From positions 16,505,916 through 16,569,915 of the forward strand of contig NC_062998.1 in the NCBI RefSeq assembly GCF_023078275.1: a stretch of 64,000 nucleotides of DNA, read 5' to 3'. Source of the DNA: Leguminivora glycinivorella. Lineage: Eukaryota; Arthropoda; Insecta; Lepidoptera; Tortricidae. Below are positions 25,372-35,575 of the stretch, in pieces (position 1 is the first letter of the stretch; each line of letters opens with the position of its first letter). The notes under the pieces are model-generated. The model saw only the letters and a program-made list of their open reading frames with translations, was not told the DNA's origin and searched no databases. A program made the position numbers and the translations under genes.

Positions 25372-25680
25372 TTCGGTACAGCATCACATGCCCATACCAT
25401 GCCAGACGATTCGCTCTTACTTTTTCTACTATCGGTGCAACTTTCAGGCTACCTCTTATATACCCATTCTTTATCTTATCCATCCTTGTCACGCCACACA
25501 TCCATCTTAACATTCTCATCTCTGTTACATGCAATCTCTTTTCATTCATCACCTTTAGGGCCCAGCACTCTGATCCATACATGACGACAGGTCTGATGAT
25601 GGATTTATAAATTTTACTCTTCAATCGAAGAGGCATCCGGGCGTCGCAAATGGTTCCCGTAACCTGTCGCCATTTCATCC
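25372..25680 (-). pseudogene. RTE LINE reverse-transcriptase fragment
   Basis: An open minus-strand segment encodes the post-catalytic RT region of an RTE element: KWRQVTGTICDARMPLRLKS, IIRPVVMYGSECWAL, 'TEMRMLRWMCGVTR' and ANRLAWYGHV. The catalytic FADD region and the 3' terminus are missing on both sides. Confidence 0.8.
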
Positions 25681-26329
25681 ATCACATACGAGCGAGCCAA
25701 AGTACTTGAAGTCAGAGCAGACCGGCAATAAAGTGCCATCGAGTTCTATATATTAATTCTTCTTCTTCAACCTAGTCCGTTAGTCCGTAGTCAACTAGGA
25801 ACCCTTATAGTTTCGCCATGTCTGTCTGTCCGTCCGTCCGCGGATAATCTCTGTGACCGATAACACTAGAAAGCTGAAATTTGGTACCAATATGTATATC
25901 AATCACGCCTACAAAGTGGTAAAATAAAAAGTGGGAAATAGTTATTTGTTATACAAGGGGGCAAAGTTGTATTTTAACGCCGAGTGTGGAATTGAAAAAC
26001 GAGCAACTGAAAGAATTCTATAGTTGAACCACGAGCGAAGCGAGGGGTTCAAGAATACAATCTTGAACATGCGAGTTTTTTAACACACGAGAAGTAAAAT
26101 ACATTTGCACCCGAGTGTAACACAAAACTTTTCCCCTCACTATAGCGAGGAAACTACAAAGCAAAAATTGCGTTTATCACTGCTTCCAGTAGTTCCACAG
26201 GTGGTAAATCATCTTTATTACTAGATTCACCTACTTTTATCAATTTTAAAGCAGTTAATTTGACTTTATTCAAGGTCAAATTACTTTACCCACTAGTGGA
26301 TAAAATGCGTTTTTACCCGCTGGTATTGA

Positions 26330-26986
26330 AGGCCCTATCACACTTGTCCTGTCACATTTACAAGCGAGGCGAGAGCGAAGCGAGCGCGCAGCGAGTTCGT
26401 CGCGAGCCCGTAACTAATTCGCAGCGAGTGCGTCGCGAATTCGCCGCGAGCGCGTAACGAATACGCTGCGTATTCGCTGAAAGTGATCTGCGTCTTAGAC
26501 AGTCACTTACATAATGGATTCCGACGACGAAACACTTCTGTTAGCTTTATTGCTTCGAAGAAGTAAGAAACGAAAACTAAAGCAGAAACGGCGTGTTTGG
26601 GAGGATCCATTTTTAAGTAATCGACTGCAAGAGAGCGACTATTATGTGCTGTTTTGTGAACGAATCAAAAAAATTTTAAATTTTATAAATGCCTCGATAT
26701 CGATTCCAACAGTGTTTGATTGTTCCGCCATTATTGTTACTGTCCGCTCACACTCGTAGATAATAAACTACTACAAATGATAGGATTAAACTAAAGTGGG
26801 TAGAAATGAATTTTGCTGACGAAGGTACAGCATATCTAGACGCGGCGAACTCGCTACGAAATCGTTGCGCGCTCGCGGCGAAGTCGCGACGCACTCGCTG
26901 CGAATTGGTAACGGGCTCGCGACGAACTCGCTGCGCGCTCGCTTCGCTTTCGCCTCGCTTGTAAATCGCAAGTGTGATAAGGCCCT
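26330..26986 (+). mobile_element. Non-autonomous PIF/Harbinger derivative
   Basis: Imperfect terminal inverted repeats GGCCCTATCACACTTG (left) and the complement of CAAGTGTGATAAGGCCC (right). Next to each end are arrays of CpG-rich short motifs (GCGAGCGCGCAGCGAGTTCG-like), inverted relative to each other. The interior keeps the first ~70 codons of a Harbinger transposase-like ORF. A target duplication could not be fixed. Confidence 0.6.
26514..26759 (+). pseudogene. Harbinger (HARBI1-like) transposase N-terminal remnant
   Basis: 81 codons from ATG: MDSDDETLLLALLLRRSKKR, then RRVWEDPFL and 'YYVLFCERI'. This matches the usual start of PIF/Harbinger transposases (acidic MDSDDE, Leu-rich run, basic KKRK, then W-x-x-P-x-L..R). 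The DDE nuclease domain is absent: homology ends around residue 55 and the element ends within 230 bp. Confidence 0.6.
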
Positions 26987-27519
26987 AAAGGACAAAACAC
27001 GTGTTTCCGAGCTAGTGAGGGGAAAAATGTTTTGCTAGGGTACCCCCCCTATATGTAAAGTGGGGACTGTTTTTTTTTCATTCCAACCCCAACGTGCTAT
27101 ATTGTTGGATAGGTATTTAAAAATGAATAACGGTTTACTAATATCGTTTTTTGATAATATTAATATTTTCGGAAATAATCGCTCCTAAAGGAAAAAAAGT
27201 TCCCCCCCACCCCTCTAACTTTTGAACCATATGTTTAAAAAACATAAAAAAAATCTCAAATTTAGAACTTTATAAATACTTTCTAGTAAAATTATTTTGA
27301 ACTTGATAGGTTCAGTAGTTTTTGAGAAAAATACGGAAAACTACGGAACTTTACACTGAGCGTGGCCCGACACGCTCCTGGCCGGTTTTTTAAAATAAAA
27401 CTTACCAATTACGATATATTTATATAAAAAAGATTTGGCCTATTTAACTTCTAACACACACACACACTCTAACACGTCTTCCAGAAGCTAATGCCAAACT
27501 GGGGAGATAGCTACGTTAG

Positions 27520-28290
27520 CTAGGGGCCTTGTCGTCGGAAACAGAAGACTAACTAATCTTCGATTTGCCGACGACATTGTCCTGTTCTCCTCAACTGCTT
27601 CCGAACTACAATCAATGCTTCAAGACCTCAGCGACGCAAGCCTCGAGGTTGGACTTCAGATGAACATGTCGAAGACCAAGTTAATGACCAATAACAGCAC
27701 CGCTTGTAGGATTGAGATAAACGGAGAATCGATTGCATATGTCCAGGAGTACATCTATTTGGGCCAACTAGTTTCTTTCCAGGCGCGACAAGAGAAGGAA
27801 GTCGAAAGACGAACTGAAAACGCCTGGAAAAGCTATTGGTCCATGAAACATCTCATGAAAGGTGACCTCCCACTATCACTCAAACGGAGACTCATGGACA
27901 TGTGCATACTTCCAATTCTCACCTACGGTGCCAAACTTGGTCTTTGACGGCGAGTCAGAAGTCCAAACTCGGGGTTTGTCAGCGAGCAATGGAGCGCAGC
28001 ATATTAGGTGTAAAGTTAACGGATCGTATCCGGAACACCACGCTGCGCTCCAAAACAAAAATAGTCGACGTAGTTCGGAAAGCGGCTAAGCTGAAGTGGG
28101 ACTGGGCTAGTCGTGTCTGCCGAATGCCGAATGAGCTATGGGCCAAGATCACCACAGAGACCACAGAGTGGCAGCCCAGGGCAAAACGGGGACCCGGCAG
28201 ACCACGTGCCAGGTATGCGATGGCGGAACGAGCTAAACTCCTTTTTGGAAGAATGGCCGAGGACTGCTATAAGGCGTACGGCTTAGTAAA
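27520..28290 (+). pseudogene. RTE-type LINE ORF2 fragment with frameshift
   Basis: Frame 1 (to 27947) carries LTNLRFADDIVLFSSTASEL through 'YVQEYIYLGQLVSF' and CILPILTYGA. A single-base deletion near 27930 shifts to a second frame that continues QTWSL, GVCQRAMERSILGV, 'DWASRVCRMPNE' and RGPGRPRARY to about 28290. It resembles the RTE-type LINEs at 15.4 and 55.7 kb but is distinct from both. It is truncated 5' of the FADD motif and runs directly into a minisatellite. Confidence 0.85.
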
Positions 28291-28294
28291 CAAA

Positions 28295-28605
28295 GCAGTC
28301 TGCATTGTGTCTGCAAAACGTCTGCAGTCCGCGTTATGTCTTTAAAACGTCTGCATTGTGTCTGCAGTCCGCGTTATGTCTGTAAAACGTCTGTATTGTG
28401 TCTGCAAAACGTCTGCAGTCCGCGTTACGTCTGTATTGTGTCTGCAAAACGTCTGCAGTCCGCGTTACGTCCGTATTGTGTCTGCAAAACGTCTACAGTC
28501 CGCATTATGTCTGTATTGTGTCTGTAAAACGTCTGTATTGTGTCTGCAAAGCGTCTGCAGTCCGCATTGTGTCTGCAAAACGTCTGCAGTCCGCATTATG
28601 TCTCA
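28295..28605 (+). repeat. Minisatellite, ~40-bp units
   Basis: About eight variable units of the form TCTGCAAAACGTCTGCAGTC plus CGCGTTATGTCTGTATTGTG, some shortened. It sits exactly where the LINE pseudogene stops resembling RT and ends just before the TATA-like box at 28615. Confidence 0.9.
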
Positions 28606-28609
28606 AATA

Positions 28610-31600
28610 GATACTATAAAAGGGTCGGAACGAGCCGACGCGCGTCATTCTTAAAATATCTACAAGACTAACACTGTCCCTGGCTTTCGTGTGTTTTACT
28701 GGTGAGTGAAGTTGTTCTGCTATTGTTTCTCTGTTTATTTTTACTTGGAAATTATTCTAAGTGATTGTAAACTTTGAAATTGTGTCTCTGTTTGATTGTG
28801 CGGGGACAATATCGTCGTACAGTTGAACTTAGACCTGTAGTGGAATTGCTTTACTGTCAGTTGTGGGTTCATTTTTGTGTTCTATTTATAGTGTAGTGTT
28901 ACATTTAAATTTATGTTTATAGTGAAGTTTTCTGTGCTTTGTTTCATGGGTGCCGTCAAGCAATACAAAGACTGGGTCGATGTATGGCTGGTGCTTGGAA
29001 ATAAGTCTGTGCTTGATTTTATAGGGAGTAATTCTTGTAAAATTAAGCTTATATTATAGCACGTAAAGGAAACTTTACTTGTTTGTTTAGTTGGTCAGTA
29101 AAATTGAACTTAGTAATTTTCTATGGGGTTATTTTATGAAAGTTATAAGCCAGATCATTGTTTGTGACAGACTGTTGTCCGGCTAAGCGCTTTATACCTT
29201 CCGGCTGTTAAACATAAGGCGTTTAGGAGTCTTTTTGTTCCAAGTGGAGGCTTGGACGCTTTTTTATATTTACAAAAGCGTACTTTCTCACCGGTCTCAA
29301 AGAGTCCAACTGTTAGATGGAAGTGAGGACTTTCACGATTGACGAAAGACATTAGGAGTAATCCTTGCTCACTGAAGTCGGCAGTATTTGAGGCTGGGGT
29401 CCTATATATATATATATATATTTATTTACTCGGTGCTCTGGTTCATGCTGGCGTTTGTCGCTGGGGATTTCGGTTGTGATCGATCCAAATCTAAGTAAAG
29501 TTTGATCGCAGTCTGGGTCTCCCATGTGGCTGGTACTGGTGTGTCCTAGAATACTGGATATATACACAGATAGGGCGATCTACTGTCTGCTACCCTAGCC
29601 TGCGGGCAAAAGCAGTGGGGGGGATCTAACCAACTCAAGCCTATAGGTTGCCTATCTCACCTTCGCTGGCTGAACTGTACAGCTTATGGTAGGGATACAC
29701 TTGTGCATATTCTGAACATTAGATCTATGGTAAGTGATGGTCTGTGTTTCAGATATGCTAGAGTAGGGAAAACGACAGGATTAGGGTAGAGTCATACACT
29801 ATTTCTATGAAAGTAGAGTTCTTTTATAATTGGTCTTAAAATATTAAATTGATCAACGTGTATTGTGGAGAAATAATTTAACTACTACTATTTATATGGT
29901 TTAAATGGACTTTAAATGTGGTGTTTACTATCTTAAAATATGTGGTAAAACTGGTAATTTATAAAATCTCTTATTACTTAATTTATTTGAGTGAAATTAA
30001 TAATTGTGGTAGCAATTTCTGATCTTTAGGTGTAGCGACGGGACGCTAAGTGTTGCTAACTAGTTTTTCAAGGTAAATTCTATCAAGTCTGTTAGGGAAA
30101 CAAACTATCTTTGGAATAAAAGGATAGGTTTGTTATAGGGTCCAGTGGCATGCGAGCGCCGTCCACTGATGGAAAGTCAAAAGCTTAGAAAAGTTAGTAG
30201 ACTTACTTAGTTCTCATAAAAGTTAGCGACTGCTCGGTGTTTCGATAAAACATTAGAAAGATCGAGAAGTTATGGTCTAATAGCAGTATTGGGGAAAAGG
30301 GGGGTTTTAGCTAGGGAAAAGAAACAAATAAAAAAAGGGGGTTAGTTCGTAGATAGATAGCCCTTCAGGCTTACTTGGTTAGGATGCCCGATAAAGTGGT
30401 TTGATTGGGCTTAAGGGTCGTATACCACATCGCAAGTTCGTACCCAAACCAGGACCACTAATAAGGCGTAGTGGATGATTACCAAAATATTTTTTAATAT
30501 TTATTTCATGTATGTTTCACTCACTAACTTCTATTCTAAAATTTTCTTCATTACGTCACAGTGGCGGCGCGCTCATACAATCCAATTCCCACCGAGTTGC
30601 CCTAGATGTTCCGCAACAAATACCAAAGTTACAAACCACCATTGAAATAAAAAAAACATACTTATAATTAAAACATTACGTATTGCCTCACAAATAATAA
30701 CACCATTTGCTTAAATTCAAATATGTACCTAAAATTATCGGGCGCGCGAACGCGAAGTGAAGCTACTTATGCCTAAGCTTTCATATTCATTCATGGTCAC
30801 TCCACACAGATACAAAAATCACGCACACGCTGATAAAGACAGCCCGCTCAACTAAACCACAGAATATATAATAGTACAAGTAACTAAACTCCAAAGCAAC
30901 TCGGCTTCTTATCGAGTTATTCATTTGAATAAAAACCGTAAACAATGTGTTATAAGGTTTATATTTGAAAACACGCACATACGCATTCACAAAGTCCGCG
31001 CGTGTGAGTGTTTGCCTATCGCGAACTCCTATGTACGTAATTTGGGCGCAACTATCTCTTTTACTCTACTCATAGCAGGATTGAGATGACAGAGAAGGGT
31101 GACGGCCATTTGCGAACACATAAACAGCCAAGCGCACAACATTCGATGGCTCGCACTTGTTCATTTGAATTTAAAGCTTCGAGTGAAACAAATAAGATTG
31201 ATATCACAGTGTAATAATTGCATGCTAAATATTGCCATACTAAAATTATAAATGTATTAATGGGTAAAATTTTATTGTGTTTTGTTATCGCACATAAATT
31301 TATTTTAAATAAAAGCCTTTAAATATTGATAGTTTCTATTAAAAAACCGAGAATCTTATTTAATTTAAGTTTAGTAATGTGATAATGAACGTTTCTTCAT
31401 CAGATATACTTTGTATGAAAAGGTTTTTAAATTTGTGGGTGAAAATGGAATAATATCACTGCAACACTTGCGTCCCGCTTGTTACCGAGGTTTCGTGTGC
31501 TTTCAAATGTTTTGTGTTATTCTCTCAGTTTTTTTATTAACTTGCTCATTACGTGCAATATATCAGTGAAATTTAAATGATTTGGAGTGTTTCGGTGTCG

Positions 31601-32815
31601 TGTTTTAGTGACAGTGCAAGCCAGAGTTTCAAGGTTAGATACTACCTGTTTTTAAGAGATAGTTAGGACTTTCTTTGGTTTGTTTAGTAATGACTGTTGA
31701 TGTTGTATAATAGATTACTTACTAAATGAATCAACACGTTTTTCGACGCAAACATTTGAAATAAAGAAAGTATTGTCACGCGAGGCCGTGATCGTCCAGA
31801 GTTAAATATAAGTTATAAGCGGAGAGATGGCTTTTTTAAGCGCTTTCATAGCGGACTGTATGATAAATGCACTTGGATGGGCGCCTATGGTACCTAATAT
31901 TAAGGTAGGTTGCGGTTTTTAGGGTTCCGTATCCGTAGTCAACTAGGAACCCATATAGTTTCGCCATGTCTGTCTGTCCGTCCGTCCGTCCGTCCGTCCG
32001 TCCGCGGATAATCTCAGTAACCGTTAGCACTAGAAAGCTGAAATTTGATACCAATATCAATCACGCCAACAAAGTGCAAAAATAAAAAATGGAAAAAAAT
32101 GTTTTATTAGGGTACCCCCCCTACATCTAAAGTGGGGGCTGATATTTTTTTTCATTCCAACCCCAACGTGTGATATATTGTTGGATAGGTATTTAAAAAT
32201 GAATAAGGGTTTACTATGATCGTTTTTTGATAATATTTATATTTTCGGAAATAATCGCTCCTAAAGGAAAAAATGTGCGCCCCCCCCCCCTCTAACTTTT
32301 GAACCATATGTTTAAAAAATATGAAAAAAATCATAAAAGTAGAACTTTATAAAGACTTTCTAGGAAGATTGTTTTGAACTTGATAGGTTCAGTAGTTTTT
32401 GAGAAAAATACGGAAAACTACGGAACCCTACACAGAGCGTGGCCCGACACGCTCTTGGCCGGTTTAAATTTTTTGCTCTGTGTTGCCTTCCAAATATATT
32501 CACGCGCCGCCACTGTTACGTCATTAATTTTCTCACATATAACTTTCTAGGCCTAAATCTGATAAAATACTCTTCTATAACACTATATTATTATGCTACA
32601 ATAACCTTTATTCTTCTTTAAAATAAAAATAAATAAAATTTTAATATTAGTCAAAAATACAGCTGATACTCATTAAAGGATCTGTGTTATGGCGGTTCAC
32701 ATCGAAGGGTTCTACATAATCACACTAGACGACGCGAGGCCAAAATTTACGGGGTATATTTAAAGGGGGGTAGCTATACTGTCGGTTAGTCAAGTAAGTA
32801 AGTGAGCGGAGGTTT
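28610..32815 (+). repeat. Non-coding LTR-like repeat, copy 2
   Basis: Diverged homologue of 22450-25360. It has a TATAAAAG box at 28615-28622, 'CCGGCTGTTAAAC' near 29200, a primer-site-like TGGTAGCAATTTCTGAT at 30007, and polypurine runs at 30291-30304 and 30331-30341. 'GTGGCATGCGAGCGCCGTCCA' near 30146 matches 24618. The right block 32700-32815 matches 25235-25345. It is longer than copy 1 because of inserted DNA between 30500 and 32650, including the repeat at 31925-32462. No coding frame was found. Confidence 0.5.
31925..32462 (+). repeat. Composite Lepidoptera repeat, intact copy
   Basis: Starts 'GGGTTCCGTATCCGTAGTCA' with (GTCC)n at 31970-32003, passes 'GGGTACCCCCC' and 'AATAATCGCTCCTAAAGG', and ends 'GTGGCCCGACACGCTCTTGG'. 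It is the unsplit homologue of 25795-27395. No ORF. Confidence 0.75.
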
Positions 32816-32825
32816 AGTTACAAAC

Positions 32826-34645
32826 CGTCAAATTGTAAACTGTCATGGCGTCGGAACGAAGCTAGCGCTCTGATTGGTCGGTTTTATAGTAGATCGTTCT
32901 GTGGCCATGGAGTGACTAACACAAATAGACACCGCAATCACAGATGTCAATCAAAAACCTCATTAAACTTTTATCATCAAAATTCGATATATTGTTTAAG
33001 GAAATGGTCGAACTCGCCAAATAAACAAAATTGTCAGTTACTTTGCTTATTATGTGGCGGCTTAATTGGTATATTTCTTGTGATTTAATATTCAGTTTTC
33101 GAAAAAAAAAACCGTTAGTTTATAATCTTACTAGTGAGATTATAAACTGACGAGTTATGGTGAACCGTAACGTTCACAATTTAACGGAATATTTTTCGTT
33201 AGATTATAATCTAACGGAGAGAAACCGTCAAATTGTAAACTGTCATATGCGTCAGGAGCTAGTGCCCTGAATGGTATGTTTTTTGTTAGATCGTTCTGGG
33301 CCCATAGAATACCTAACATAAATGGACACTACAATCACAGATGTCAATTTATTAGTACATTACTCTTCTTTCAGTCGTGTTTTGATTTATCGACACTCGT
33401 TTCTCGATACACGTGCGAAAAGGAAATTCGTAACTCGTATCGTAACTTGTCGATTTAAAACGTTAATTTATCGCCACTCGTTTCTAACTTCCTTTTTTAC
33501 GCACTTGTATCGTAATGTACTATTTTAATACATTAATTGACATCTGTGATTGTAGTGTCTATTTATGCTAGGTACTCTATGGGCACAGAACGATCTAACA
33601 AAAAACTGACCATTCAGAGCGCTAGCTCCTGACGCATGTGACAGTTTACAATTTGACGGTTTCTCTTCGTTAGATTATAATCTAACGAAAAATAATCCGT
33701 TAAATTGTGAACGTTACGGTTCACCATAACTCGTCAGTTTATAATCTCACTAGTAAGATTATAAACTAACGGTTTTTTTTTTTTCGAAAACTGAATATTA
33801 AATCACAAGAAATATACCAATTAAGCCGCCACATAATAAGCAAAGTAACTGACAATTTTGTTTATTTGGCGAGTTCGACCATTTCCTTAAACAATATATC
33901 GAATTTTGATGATAAAAGTTTAATGAGGTTTTTGATTGACATCTATGATTGCAGTGTCTATTTGTGTCAGTCACTCTATGGCCACAGAACGATCTACTAT
34001 AAAACAGACCAATCAGAGCGCTAGTTTCGTTCCGACGCCATAACAGTTAGGCTTGTGCCATTTCGTTCGTTGATCGGAGCGCTCCGATCTCGTTCAATCG
34101 CTCCCACGAACTAGTTCGCTCTTTTAGGTCTTTTGCTCATTTAGTTCAGCCAGACCAATGACCAACTGCGGTCGGAAAGATCAGAACGAATGGGACCGAA
34201 TAGTGTCAAAATGATACGAATAGTCCACAGATAGTGACATTCCGGGCCGAAAGGTTGTAAGTAACCGAAGTTTAATATGAAAAGTTGAAGTTTTTTGTTG
34301 CTCTGCTAAGTAGGTCTTGCTCTTGCTCGGCGCAGTCACACACTCGTTCTCGTTCCGAACCGCTCGCGCTCGCCGATCCTATACTGAACTAAATGAGCAA
34401 AGACCGATTTTCAGAGCACGGAAAGATTCAGTTCATTTCGGTCATTGATGGGATTTTATTCCTAACAGTTCATAGTTCGTGAACGACACAAGCCTAATAA
34501 CAGTTTACAATTTGACGGTTTCGCTTCGTTAGATTATAATCTAACGCAAAAATATCCGTCAAATTGTGAACTGTACGTTACGGTTCACAATATTTCGTTA
34601 GTTCATAATCTCGCTAGTGAAATTATAAACTAACGGTTTTTACAA
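32826..34645. mobile_element. Large palindromic element C
   Basis: Arms of ~540 bp (32826-33363 and 33512 onward) are inverted copies, separated by a ~145-bp spacer. Each arm repeats a ~135-bp module containing the perfect palindrome CGTTAGATTATAATCTAACG and the hairpin 'AAACCGTTAGTTTATAATCT..AGATTATAAACT'. The module recurs at 33103-33245, 33645-33775 and 34500-34640. The right arm is broken by the hAT element at 34048-34496. No ORF, and no terminal duplication was identified. Confidence 0.7.
34048..34496. mobile_element. hAT-type MITE with perfect 8-bp target duplication
   Basis: Terminal inverted repeat TAGGCTTGTG / CACAAGCCTA with the identical 8-bp flank ATAACAGT on both sides (34040-34047 and 34497-34504). 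Removing it restores the palindrome arm. Eight-bp duplication plus a TAGG-type TIR is typical of hAT. 449 bp, no transposase. Confidence 0.85.
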
Positions 34646-35307
34646 TTTTACGGTGACATATACATATATACAAAAATTGCTCGTTTAAAGGTATAAGATT
34701 TTTATGATACTCCGTACGTAGCTGAAACGTGCCGCTAGTATATAGTATAAATAAAAAATAGCCTCTAACGCCCCAACACCGCCAGCATCACGCTTTCGCC
34801 TGCTGTTTTCTTGCAGCTCTCGGCAGTAGCTCAGACGATCACTGCCTTCAACATGTAGCCTAGAGTTTAATAGGCTTGCTGTAGGTACTTCGCGCTTAAT
34901 ATAATACATGATAGTAGATTACTGATACAACTAAATACCTAAGATAGTAAAATTCAATTTTATTCAGGTGTTAACGTAGGTATTTTCGATTAACTTTTAA
35001 CCAAGGACGATTACAATGGCGATTAAATGGTTCTTGCTTTAACTTACGTTTTTGTCGAAATGTATTACTTTAACGATTAACGAGCTAAACTTTTTTAGTA
35101 ACGGATTAACGATTATCGAAGTTAACTATTTGATTAACGATACCCAGCTATGGGTATTTTGGACCTTTGGGAGGCGTGCGCGGAGCCGAAGCCAACACGT
35201 AGATGCCCTTTTGACACTTCAATGAAATATAAGGGGTACACCGAGAGGATGCCGTTGCCCGTCATGGGACGCACGCAGAGACAGCACGCGTGAGGGTGTA
35301 AGGATTT

Positions 35308-35536
35308 GTGTGCGTATGGATTGAGCGAGCACCTTCCGAAAATAAAAAAAAATATGCTGATCATTTAGTAAAAGTTCTAAAACAATTGTAAAACGAATCT
35401 CTGAATTTGTAAAAAGATAAATCAAAAGATACAGTCATTAACATGTGCTCACTCAGTTCTCACAAACTACCAACGAAAACAGTGAATGTATTCATTTAAC
35501 ATATCTTATACTATTAAACGAGCAATTCTTGTATAT

Positions 35537-35575
<39 letters not shown>

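Larger units (their letters stand above)
25795..27395 (+). repeat. Composite Lepidoptera repeat, split copy
   Basis: The ends are 'AACTAGGAACCC..ATAGTTTCGCCATGTCTGTC' (left, to ~25931) and 'GGGTACCCCCC...' to 'GTGGCCCGACACGCTC.TGGCCGG' (right, 27037-27393). The intact homologue is 31925-32462. The middle (25932-27030) is an insertion of another repeat (its 5' part also occurs at 11276), which in turn carries the PIF/Harbinger derivative at 26330-26986. This makes three nested layers. Confidence 0.65.

Noticed and set aside
26330..26986. CRISPR-like array from the repeated GCGAG motifs
   Set aside because: Units are ~10 bp without spacers and are mirrored at transposon ends in a eukaryotic genome.
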